This document shows, piece after piece, positions 1-10,000 of a stretch of DNA of 64,000 bases; the stretch's first letter is position 1; each line of letters begins with the position of its first letter. The translations under genes were made by a program, and so were the position numbers. The notes beneath the pieces were generated by a model. The model was not told where the DNA came from, ran no database searches, and saw only the letters and a program-made list of their open reading frames with translations. The DNA is from Nematostella vectensis (Eukaryota > Cnidaria > Anthozoa > Actiniaria > Edwardsiidae), in NCBI RefSeq assembly GCF_932526225.1, contig NC_064042.1:1347001-1411000 (forward strand), read 5' to 3'.

Positions 1-89
1 TTAACAGCAGTACTGTACTTCATGACAGACTTCAGTAACACTCCTTTGTGGTTAACATTAACATCACTGTTATGCGTCTTGTGGTTTAG

Positions 90-2572
90 GGACTTCTCAA
101 GAGCACGGGGGAATTATTCGCCATGGGGCTAAGCTGCTGTACGCATATGCCGAGGCAACTGTCCCCAAAATCACGGTCATCACAAGAAAGGTACAATTGA
201 AGAGTCAGCCGCAATTTTGTCATTCTAGCAAAATACCAAGTGTAAAAAAGCATCCATTTCCATCGGCTCATTTGGGGGAGCCATTGTAGTATTTTCGATT
301 GCATTTGGTAGATGAGGTATAAAATATTATATTTAGATGGGTATTTCAAGATTTCCTCACATAATTTGTCTTCCAATACTAGGTGAAAAAACAATAACAA
401 AGGTGTTAGCGGACTAGGACTTTTTAGTAGTTTAAAATATCCACAGGTGATGTCAAATAGTTATCCGTGACCTCTGGTTTGCATTCCAACCTCAGAGGGA
501 CTGTGCAGAAGTCTTAATAAATGGATACCCTAATCATAAAAGCCAAACTCGTGTGTGGCCCCTTATGTCTAATGTGTTAATATCTTGTTAGCCAAACTCG
601 CGTGTGCCTTATATGTCTAATATGTTAATATCTTGTTAGCCAAACACGTGTGTGGCTCTATATGTCTAATGTGTTAATATCTTGTTAGGCGAACTCGTGT
701 GTGGCCCTATATGTCTAATGTGTTAATATCTTGTTAGGCGAACTCGTGTAATGGCCCTTTGTCTAATGTGTTAATATCTTGTTAGGCGAACTCGTGTGTG
801 GCCCTATATGTCTGTGTTAATATCTTGTTAAGCGTACTCGTGTGTGGCCCTAGATGTCTAATGTGTTAATATCTTGTTAGGCGAACTCGTGTATGGCCCT
901 TTGGCTAATGTGTTAATATCTTGTTAAGCGTACTCATGTGTGGCCCTATATGTCTAATGTGTTAATATCTTGTTAGGCGAACTCGTGTTTGGCCCTATAT
1001 GTCTAATGTGTTAATATCTTGTTAGCCGTACCCATGTGTGGCCCTATATGTCTAATGTGTTAATATCTTGTTAGGCGTACCCATGTGTGGCCCTATATGT
1101 TTAATGTGTTAATATCTTGTTAGGCGAACTTGTGTTTGGCCCTATATGTCTAATGTGTTAATATCTTGTTAGGCGTACCCAGGTGTGGCCCCTATATGTC
1201 TAATGTGTTAATATATTGTTAGGCGTACTAGTGTGTGGCCCTATATGTCTAATGTGTTAATTTCTTGTTAGGCGAACTCGTGTGTGGCCCTTTATGTCTA
1301 ATGTGTTGATATCTCGTTAAGCGTTCTCAAGTGTGGCCCTATATGTCTAAAGTCTTAATATCTTGTTAGGCCAAACTCGTGTGTGGCTCTATATATCTAA
1401 TGTGTTAATATCTTGTTAGGCGTATGGTGGTGCATATGACGTCATGAGCTCCAAGCATCTCAAGGGGGATTTCAACTACGCCTGGCCCACCGCTGAGGTC
1501 GCCGTCATGGGAGCGCAGGTGACATTTCTCACTGTTTGTGTAGAGTACGACCTCTTATAGGGTGTTGCTGTTGGCCGGGCACACTGGTATGATGATTGCT
1601 CTAATTATCATTCAATACGTAAAAATGAAACGTGTCTCTTTTTATAGGGAGCTGTGTCTATCATCTTCCGTGGAAGGGATGACATCAGTGAGTATCTTAG
1701 GCCCGAATTATACGCGCTCCTACCGTGCCGAATCTACTTGTTTGGATTCGGCACAAGAACAGTTCGACGTCCAAATCGATTCAATATGGCGCGGCACTAA
1801 GCTTGGCTGCACCAGTCGTGCTGCACGGAAAAAACGACGCCGATTCAAACGTCGAACGTTTGATGTGCCAAATCAAATACCATATTTTTTTTGTGCATAA
1901 GAAACTCCGCATCAAGTCAATTTTTACTACTCGCAACCTATTGAGCGCGACTTATTTAGTGCGACGCCCGAATCAATGTTGAACCCAGTATATTTGTCTC
2001 GATACCCCAACATATATTTGGACATAGTTTGATTTGCCTGTGCCTTGGATTTTGCAGAGAAATGTGAGAACGAGTATGTTGATCGATTCGCCAACCCTTT
2101 CCCGGCCGCCACTAGAGGTAAAGATGTGTACATTGCAAACAAGAACAGAACAGATCCGCCTACTTTGAGCCTTGGCGCTTTGTAAAAACAGGCCCTTAAG
2201 GCCTTGTCACATGCAGACTTTGGTTGCAACATGCCATGTAATGCTTTTGAAAACGACTTTAAAATGCGAGAAAGTTTGCAAAAACTTTCACTTTTTGCGC
2301 AACTTTTTAAAAAAAATTCCAATTTGGCTCTCACACATAAATACCGCCCTTGCGAACTGAATTATTTATTTTCTTGGGAGACAAGTTGTAGGATAAATAG
2401 CGTACGATAGATCAGGGCCTTGATGCATTCTTATTTTTCTTACATCTCAGGCTTCGTGGATGACATCATAGAGCCGCGCATGACACGCCTGCGCATATGC
2501 GCTGACCTGGAGGTGCTCGAGCACAAGGATCGCAAGAACCCGTGGAAGAAGCACGGCAACATTCCGCTGTAG
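90..2572 (+). CDS. PCCB: Propionyl-CoA carboxylase beta subunit, 3' part (five exons)
   Basis: Mitochondrial biotin-dependent enzyme subunit whose carboxyltransferase domain moves CO2 from biotin to propionyl-CoA (odd-chain fatty acid, Val/Ile/Met catabolism). I read exons at 90-190, 1420-1518, 1648-1687, 2058-2117 and 2451-2572. All have AG/GT borders and matching phases. The protein reads [51 protein letters not shown], then [19 protein letters not shown] and ends KKHGNIPL before TAG. These are the conserved C-terminal blocks of PCCB, including the acyl-CoA-pocket glycines. The first exon enters in mid-codon, so earlier exons lie left of the window. The 190/1420 intron is almost filled by a 49-bp minisatellite carrying the acceptor. 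Identity is very secure; exon edges are by eye. Confidence 0.96.
196..300 (+). repeat. Dispersed short repeat, copy 1 (intronic)
   Basis: Starts just after the PCCB exon donor. It contains GTCAGCCGCAATTTTGTC and, further on, GCATCCATTTCCATCGGC. The same order of blocks occurs at 4984-5060 and, reversed, near 25618, 27243 and 37408. It looks like an old MITE or SINE family; ends are not defined. Confidence 0.55.
541..1419 (+). repeat. 49-bp minisatellite carrying the PCCB splice acceptor
   Basis: About 18 tandem copies of a 49-bp unit. Each unit contains TTAATATCTTGTTAG followed by GCG or GCC and then TGTGTGGCCCTATATGTC. The last copy's TTAG/GCG is the genuine 3' splice site of the exon beginning at 1420. 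Every unit therefore offers a copy, intact or mutated, of that acceptor. Read from an upstream copy in the coding phase, the unit hits TAA about nine codons in. A few copies have lost the site (TTAAG instead of TTAG). Confidence 0.93.
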
Positions 2573-3309
2573 ATTGACAGTTGCCACTCAAACGGTAGAG
2601 ATGAGATAAGGTGAATGACGTAACCGTCTTGTACTGTAGGTAAAACCTCTGGTAATGGATAGGTAAACAACGGTAAACTATTGTGACTAAAAACTACATT
2701 TAGAAATCTTTCTCAGTACCTTTCATTATTCTTGTTTTCAGGTTTTGTAAGTGCATTTTTATTCAGTTTCTGTCATGACAACAACAAAGCGGCGCGCAAA
2801 GCATGCTAGGAGCGTCGCATTTCCTTCCCGAGATGCAACACCTCCCATCATACCTTGCGCATTCTTGGCCAGAGATGACAAAAAGATACATCGCAAAAAA
2901 TCCTTAAAAGGCTAAAGTATAGTTGATATCACTTTTAAAATGTTCTTTTTGGAACAAACTCTTCCATCTGTATTTGCTAGGTTCTGTCGTATGGTTAGTT
3001 AACTTGTACCAGGATAATATATATTTTCTTAAATTTATAAAACGCTTGTAATTGTTACAAATATAGAGTCTAAACTATAAATAAAATTTTCCAGTACGTG
3101 TAATACGCCTAGACCGATCCATTGTCGTCTTGTCGGATTGACTAATTATCCGAGTAATCACATATCCTGGAATTACTGCAGCCGAGAATCAATACACACA
3201 TCCGGCAATCACCACTCTCTAATCCGGGAATTACCAGATATCCATGAATTTCTCTACACAAATCGGTCATCGGCATCATCATCTATGTGACCTCTACTAA
3301 CGGTGTGTA
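2573..3309 (+). other. PCCB 3' UTR and convergent intergenic region
   Basis: No further coding sequence seen. AATAAA occurs at 3080-3085, about 0.5 kb after the PCCB stop, and is a plausible poly(A) signal. The neighbouring minus-strand gene ends at 3310, so the two genes converge with little space between them. Confidence 0.5.
3080..3085 (+). terminator. Possible PCCB polyadenylation signal
   Basis: Canonical AATAAA hexamer downstream of the PCCB stop codon in an AT-rich stretch. No transcript evidence. Confidence 0.4.
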
Positions 3310-4251
3310 TCAGATTTCATTGACAGTCAGGTCAGTTACAACATCAGTTTTCGGCTTCTTTATAGCTGTCAATCCGGGCTTTTTCGGTTTCTTAGTTTTC
3401 TTCTGTGGTTGTTCCGCGAGCTTGGGGAAGTACGAGAAGGTAAAGGCGCGAGAGATTTCCCATCCTGCAGAGAAACAAGAAAAATATATCAATAGTTTCG
3501 CATAATTTCTCAGACCTCAGGGGCGGATCTCAGGGTTTGTCTCAGTGACAAAGGGAGGAGGGGGTAATTTTTTTTGTTACATATTGAACCCCCCTTAACC
3601 CTCTCCCTGGACCCGCTACTGGGCCTTACACATTTATCAAAATCATTCTTTGCCCACTCTAAACTTGTTTATAGAATCGCCTTTCGAAAACATAGCCTGA
3701 ACGCTCTATTCAGTCCCATTAACTTTTAAGCCCCCTCTTGGGCCAGAACGCTCACACACTGCTTATTAAGCTCTCCGTCCTAAAGGAGTGTGCAACATAA
3801 TGTAACACGTTTTCAAACTTCTATCGCACTAGTTATTTCACGGTTTCTCCACCAATGTGCTTGGATTGTTGGATCCTGGTATGCATCCACCAATTTGTAT
3901 TATTATAGAGACAAGTTGTTAATACTAATTGCACTATTTATCACACGGGTTCTCCACCAGTGTGCTTGGGATTTATCTAATGATGATATACATCCTGAGG
4001 TCACTATCACATTCTAGACAATCTAAATAATAGACACTCACAAAACAAAATAACTACTTTTGAATTAGGGTCATAGCCGAGGTCTGATTAGGTCTGTTGA
4101 TGGATGTTGTACTGCTCTTTTCCTGCTGTAATCAGGCACACAGCCGGGAATTCTTGGGAGAGGGGGTTATCACTTTTATTCGTCGTCCCCCCTGCGCCCA
4201 CCCCTAATTACGTCCCCATCCTGTGTCAGCCAATAGCTACTGCCCCCAACC

Positions 4252-4282
<31 letters not shown>

Positions 4283-6059
4283 ACACACAGCGCCGATCCT
4301 AACTACTAGCAACTGATAAGACCATCTGCGCACTCACCGTAATCCTTCCTCAAATCCAGCCCATATTTACAATACATGTCCTCCTCATCTCCATCCCCTT
4401 GTTCCTTGGAGATCTTGCTCTCCGTTGCTCCTTCTTTAGCTGCTTCCGCTGTTTTAGCGCCTTCTGTATCCAACACTTCGTCGTTCAGTCGAATTGTAAC
4501 ATCTGTGCTTTTTCTGTTGAGTTTCTTTTTAATAGTAGAAGTCTTTTTACTGTCTTGTTGAAGCAAGGGTAGTTTATCCTTCCTCTTTTGGCCTTTCCGT
4601 TTCGTTTGTTTCTTTGTTGCTCGGCCTCCACTCAAGTCGCTTGTCTCGCTGATAATGTTTAGGATGAACTTCGGGCCTCCGGATTGGTTCTCTGTTCGGG
4701 GGCTGTTTTCTGGTGGGCGGGGAAAGTCCTCGAGGGAACTGGTGGAGACTGCTGACCGGGATGATACTGATCGCCGGCGCGGGGTGAAAATCGGCGGCAT
4801 GGTGACGCTCGATCGTCGTGCCTGCACGGAACAGCATGTTTGTTAGACTGGGTCACTATACGGCATAAACATACGCAAAGCATCACGGGAAAGACGACCT
4901 CAAGACAATGGAAACTCGAAAAGCAGCACGGGTAAGACGAATTCAGACAATAAAACCCGCAAAGCATCACGGGTAGAAATATCTGTCAGCCGCCATATTG
5001 TCGTGCTTGCAAAATATTAAGTGAAAGCATCCATTTCTATCGATTTTGTATCGATTTGTATCCCTAATATTGATTTAAAAAAAAAGAATGCGTCTGACCT
5101 GGGTTCCCAACTGGGTACAAGGCTGATGTTGACGTATTTGATCTGGTTTAATTGAGAGTAAAAAACAGAGTTTTCTTATGCAAAATTTGTCACTCAATAA
5201 AGTTTTGTAGTTAAAAAAAAGATTATATAGATAATAGTTCAAATTTGTTTAAGTCGACTAATGTATATTTATCTAGCATACAAAAGCACATGCACCAACT
5301 TTTTCCAAGGTTTATTTTGGTAAGATTATTTTACTCTTGTCTTCGCGAAAATATTTCCGTGATAAAACAGTAAAACTGCGTAGGACTTGACCATTAGAAG
5401 TCTATTACTAAGTTCGCCTCCATTGTTCTTTAATTATTCTCTCATTAGTTTTCGCGTCTCCAAATTTTCTTTTTGTCTTTGAAGAATGCCTTTGATTTAA
5501 GATGCTTATGGAAGAACTTCAAATTAATTCAAAAACAAAAGAAGGATTAACATACTGAAAATACTTTTGTAAGGCATTACTTAGAAAAATAAAGCATATT
5601 TTTCACTTTTTAATTTTGCTGTTTGGTTCTTAATAAAATTTAAAATTCTTCAGTAAGATTTTTTGGAGCTTACTTCATGTACGGTCAACGTTCAACATCA
5701 GAGATTATTATTTAAAGTTCAGTTTTGTAGAACTTTGCACAAACACAAAAGAGTAATCCCATATACATCTTTGTGGTTTATTTTCTTTGAGTTTATCAAA
5801 GTTTGTTCCAGAATGCTTCTTTTAGTACTATTACCATTTCTACTGGTCTCGGATTGTAGCACCGTTGTTTTTCTGACCCAAAAAAAACAAAAACAAGAAT
5901 TACCTGTATTTCTTCGAAGCCTGCCCTTGAGTGGAGCGGAGCAAGTTTCCCGCTACAAGAGACGTCATCTCGGCTGCTGTTACCGTCACCATTCCCGATA
6001 AGAAACACGTTTGGCATAGATGGCGTGGAAAATGGGACATTTGTCGATACGCGACGCAT
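3310..6059 (-). CDS. Uncharacterised basic low-complexity protein (three-exon model)
   Basis: Not recognised. I join three exons on the minus strand: 6059-5904 (ATG start, ends CAG before GTAATT), 4821-4338 (acceptor after TTCCGTGCAG, donor GTGAGT) and 3464-3310 (acceptor after CTCTGCAG, TGA stop). Phases agree at both junctions (0 and 1), giving about 264 aa. Exon 2 is rich in Ser, Pro and Lys, with a basic run (KKQTKRKGQKRKDK) and an acidic end (EQGDGDEEDMYCKYG). Exon 3 holds WEISRAFTFSYFPK and then KKTKKPKKPG. It suggests a nuclear or nucleic-acid-associated protein, but that is only composition. Exons 2 and 3 are better supported than exon 1. The true start could instead be the ATG inside exon 2 near 4800. 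Confidence 0.5.
3519..3622 (+). mobile_element. MITE family B, copy 1
   Basis: Contains GGGGCGGATCT at the left, CTCAGTGACAAAGGG inside, and TGGACCCGCTACTG at the right. Longer copies lie at 19912-20059 and 33479-33621. The ends form an imperfect inverted repeat (CAG..GGATCTAG against CTAGA.CTGCTNCTG). Probably a non-autonomous DNA transposon. Confidence 0.6.
4250..4289 (+). repeat. Poly-C and (CA)n microsatellites
   Basis: A run of C followed directly by (AC)n, in intron 2 of the uncharacterised minus-strand gene. Length is prone to assembly error. Confidence 0.8.
4984..5060 (+). repeat. Dispersed short repeat, copy 2
   Basis: Same block order as 196-300 (GTCAGCCGCCATATTGTC, then GCATCCATTTCTATCG). 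It lies in intron 1 of the uncharacterised minus-strand gene. Confidence 0.5.
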
Positions 6060-6760
6060 CGCTCGTCTTTTGTTGTTATCAACAGCACTTCAGTGTTTTC
6101 CGAAATGAATAAGCTAAACGTTTCATTTTACAAAGACACAAACCGTAGTTAAAATATTATTCCAAACAAACAGCTGCCTCTAAGTCATTAAACAAGGCGC
6201 AGCTACAGCAAGAGGCAGTCAAACTAATTGAGGCCGAGTCTAGTCCATTCGGCTGGCGTTCTTATATAGCGGACTTCAGTCTAATGACCTTAATCGATTA
6301 TGCGGCCTGGCTCGTTTTCGAACCCTATAATGACTCGGGTCGTCTCTTTCAAATAAAGACAAACGCACAGTACCGTCCCTTTTCGCATGAATTCACGCAT
6401 TCGACCCAAAACAACGGCGAACAATGAGCTTGCGATGAAATGCGGGGCTGGACACAAACAAGTGCATTATCTTTTATGCAATACAGGCTTTTACAATTTC
6501 TTAATGGCTGAATTAAACGTTTCTTGGCGCTGCCCTGGAGCGTTACGAGTTATATTGTAAGGAAATGGCCTCATAATCCTGCTGTTTTACATTTCCATTC
6601 CTCCATTTTCTCATTTAATTGGTCACGTTCACATTTCTATTTGATATCCTTTTTTTAAATTAAAATTCTTTAAAAAGAATGTACTTAAATACAAGGTTCC
6701 TCCATTTGAAATCTAACGTGTAGGTAACGAAAATCAATCTATTTACCGCGAAACAAATAT
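6060..6760. other. Gene-free stretch
   Basis: AT-rich sequence between the start of the uncharacterised gene and a foldback element. It probably holds the promoter of the minus-strand gene. I see no coding exon or structured repeat. Confidence 0.3.
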
Positions 6761-7444
6761 CTCAAGTATATTAAGGCTTGGATCCTAAGCTAAAACAGTT
6801 GAACTTTTGAAAGTTGCCTTAAAGTGAGTTAACATTGCCTTAAATGAACCATTTTTGGTCAAAACATCAAACTCGGTAATGTAAGCTGATTGGTAATATT
6901 TTATTTTGAGTCATGACGTCATCCAGCCGATCACCTGACTTTTACAGATCAATATTTCAAAAAATTCTCCGCTGGTGGATACGCTATGAAAAAGAAAACA
7001 TCGCATGTTTTTATGTTCCTTTGAAACACGTCTGCACACTGATGTCTTAACCGGCAAGAAAAGTTTAGCCTTTCGGTCACAAATCAACATTTTAATTCGC
7101 AACAGGTCACGTGACCTAACAAAATATTTAATATCTTGTTAACGGCAGAGAAAATTCCGGATGCTAAAACGCTATCATATGACACACATAAAGTCAAAAC
7201 TTATTTAGTAAACACCTTTGTCCAACCTGTTTTCCCCACCGGCGGAAAGTCAAAAAACTATTTTGTCACGTGATCTATTATGTGACGTCATCATCAGCAA
7301 GAAAACATTACGAAAATGTTAAGGCCGTCGACTTTAATCATCTTGCCAAAAAGAATGAATTTAAGGCGATGTTAACAATGTTTAAGGCAAAAAGTTATAT
7401 TCGCTGCTAAGAACAAACTACCCAGGCCTTAAAATATACTTGAG
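6761..7444. mobile_element. Foldback/MITE-like element with terminal inverted repeats
   Basis: The left end reads CTCAAGTATATTAAGGC. The right end is its near-complement, GCCTTAAAATATACTTGAG. Inner blocks GAGTTAACATTGCCTTAAAT and ATTTAAGGCGATGTTAAC are also inverted, so the arms pair at two levels. No ORF. Probably a non-autonomous DNA element of about 0.68 kb. Confidence 0.6.
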
Positions 7445-7503
7445 ATGGTTACCTCCCGGCCAGATATCAAGGGAGGCTTTCATGCGTGAGCTACCTGTGG
7501 CGT

Positions 7504-8417
7504 CTAGATTTCCTTCATGTTGACAAACTGTGTGTGTCTGTACGGACCCAGCCTGCGCTCCTTGACTTTCTTGATGACGCAATATCCGGCAACGACTGCA
7601 AACACCACAAGAAGCAAAACAACGACTGTGATGCCCACGATACTTCCTGCCCGGAGCTTGTGTGATTGGCCAAGTTTGCCCTCTGTTGGTTGGCCTGTGA
7701 AAGATGATTTTTGGGGTGTTGTTGGTCTTTCGGTGGTATATGCATTTTCGGACGTTGTTGGCCTATTTGTGGAAGATGTGTCTTTTGGACTTCCTGTGGA
7801 CGACATATCTGTTGTTGTACCTCCTGTGGTAGAGATACTTAGAGATGTTGGACTTCCTGTCGTCGATATATTTAGGAGTGTTGGGCTCCCTGTGGTCGAA
7901 ATAACTAGAGGTGTTGGGCTCTCTGTGGTTGAGATGTTTGGAGATGTTGTTGGACTTCCTGTGGTAGAGATACTTAGAGATGTTGGGCTTTCTGTAGTTG
8001 AGATGTTCGGAAATGTTGTTGGACTTCCTGTGGTAGAGATATTGAGAGTTATTTGGCTTTCTGTGGTGGAACCATTTGTAGATACTGTTGGGCTTTTTGT
8101 GGTTGAGATATTTAGAGATGCTGTTGGGCTTTCCGTTGTCGAGATATTCGGAGATGCTATCGGACTTCCTGTTGTGAAGACTTCTGGAGATGTTATTGGA
8201 CTTCCTGTGGTGGAACCATTTGTAAATACTGTTGGGCTTTCTGTGGTTGAGATATTTAGAGATGCTGATGGGCTTTCTGTTGTCGAGATATTCGGAGATG
8301 CTATCGGACTTCCTGTTGTGAAGACTTCTGGAGATGTTGTTGGACTTCCTGTGGTAGAGATATTTAGAGGTATTGGGCTTCCTGTGGTCGAGATATTTAG
8401 AGTTGTTGTTGGGCTAC
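7504..8417 (-). CDS. Mucin-like single-pass membrane protein, C-terminal exon
   Basis: The minus-strand reading frame is built from about 20 imperfect copies of a Ser/Thr/Pro module (STTGSPT, STTESPT, TTGSPIASPN). A spacer, one hydrophobic segment (SIVGITVVVLLLVVFAVVAG) and a short basic tail (KKVKERRLGPYRHTQF) ending NMKEI follow. This is the layout of a membrane mucin or another heavily O-glycosylated surface protein: ectodomain, one membrane helix, about 30-residue cytosolic tail. I place the exon start at 8417, after TTTCCCTGCCACAG. The upstream exons with signal peptide and adhesive domains were not found. The family cannot be named from the low-complexity part. Confidence 0.7.
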
Positions 8418-8469
8418 CTGTGGCAGGGAAATTCGGAAATGCCATCATGATCAATGGGCTCTTGTCATC

Positions 8470-9090
8470 ACTATCGTCGCAAACACCATCATCACAATCA
8501 TAATAATCAAATGATAATCCTCAACACCACCGCAATCAGATCATCAATCGCTATCATGCTATCTTCACAATCATCATCATAACCACCAACGCCAATCATC
8601 ACCTTCACCACCATCATGATCATCGATAACTATCATGCAATCATAATTATCATCGTCATAATCATAACCACCAACAAAATATCACCATCAAACTATCATC
8701 ATCACCCTCCACCGCCCATCATGAGCATCATATATCATCATCACCATAACCTCTACCATCATCATCATTATCATCACCATCATCATCACCATCATCATCA
8801 CCACCATCATCACCACCATCATCATCACCATCACCACCATAACATCTACCATCATCATCATTATCATCACCATCATCATCACCATCATCATCACCATCAT
8901 CATCACCACCATCATCACCACCATTATCATCACTATCACCACCATAACATCTACCATCATCATCATTATTATCACCATCATCATCACCATAATCATCACT
9001 ACCATCATCACCACCACCATCATCATCACCACCATAACCTCTACCATCACCATCATCATTATCACCATCGTCATAATCATCACTATGCTA
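8470..9090 (+). repeat. Large (ATC/ACC)n microsatellite
   Basis: About 0.6 kb of interrupted CAT/CAC trinucleotides with larger-scale duplications: an AACCTCTACCATCATC or AACATCTACCATCATC block recurs four times. The poly-His reading frame across it is an artefact of the repeat. Confidence 0.95.
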
Positions 9091-9236
9091 TGTTGATAAA
9101 TCGACCATGATATTTTTTTTCTTCTCTTTTTAACGGCAGAAACCGATCAGATAGTGTTGGTAGATGTACTTTCGAAATTCGGTGATGCCCCCCTGACAAT
9201 GGCCAACAAACCTCCATGATGGTCGATTTACCAACA
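9091..9236. mobile_element. Short foldback element (TGTTGATAAATCGACCAT ends)
   Basis: Left TGTTGATAAATCGACCAT and right ATGGTCGATTTACCAACA are inverted repeats with one mismatch, about 146 bp apart. A single TGTTGATAAATCGAC motif recurs at 9752, and its reverse complement lies beside the second ATC array near 16493. Confidence 0.55.
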
Positions 9237-10000
9237 AGGCATACCCCCCTGAAAACCGGGGGGGGCCTCAAATTTTGTCCAAAGGTAGTCATGGCTTTAT
9301 AAAACTATGGTGCCAAGTTTAATTGAATTTGAACACTCTCATATGAGAATATTGATGATGTTGTATAAGACACTAGGGGAAGTGTATTCCTGAACTAGAC
9401 TTGATTTTTTTTTTGTAAAAAAGCAAAGTTTCGAAAAAAGAACCCTTGATTTTTGGTTGAAGATGTGAAGCTATAGCAACCAAGTTTGAGGGCGGTTATA
9501 ACTTGCAAAGATCTCTGTGTGCTGTGGAGCGCAATTGTTGCGTTGTGCATGCGCAGGAGATAGCATTTCGCTATTCACGTCGAATTATCAACACACAAAG
9601 AAAGTGATTTTTTTTACAAGAAAAACTAGTTCTTTATGGGCGAATTTAAGGACAAGAATAAAGAATGAACAACACTATCAGATACCGTTCAAATTAGATC
9701 AGTATCGCCTTAAGTTTTTCAGATGATTTTCGTGGATCACATGCTAAATGTTGATAAATCGACTTGACGCTTTAACCAATAAAGATAATAAAGTTACAAA
9801 GAGATGTGTATCAGTACGAGGTCTTTAAATGTTATTTCCCAACCGGATACCTAACGTCAATTTAGAACATTTTGGGTTTCAAAAACTAACACATTACTAG
9901 TTGAAAATTAAAATCTTTTGTAACTATTCAATATCCGTTTTACGACGAATACGTGACCGAATTCTTTGACAACTATAAATGGGCAGTTAAAAGATAACAG
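9237..10000. other. Gene-free stretch before the 21-bp array
   Basis: AT-rich. I see no coding exon here. It contains one more copy of the TGTTGATAAATCGAC motif at 9752. Confidence 0.3.

Noticed and set aside
7517-8503. Plus-strand 328-codon frame with LPVVEIF repeats
   Set aside because: Antisense shadow of the mucin-like repeats. The minus strand has the membrane helix and sensible composition.
8616-9110. Histidine-rich open frame
   Set aside because: Pure product of the (CAT/CAC)n microsatellite; the opposite strand is equally open.
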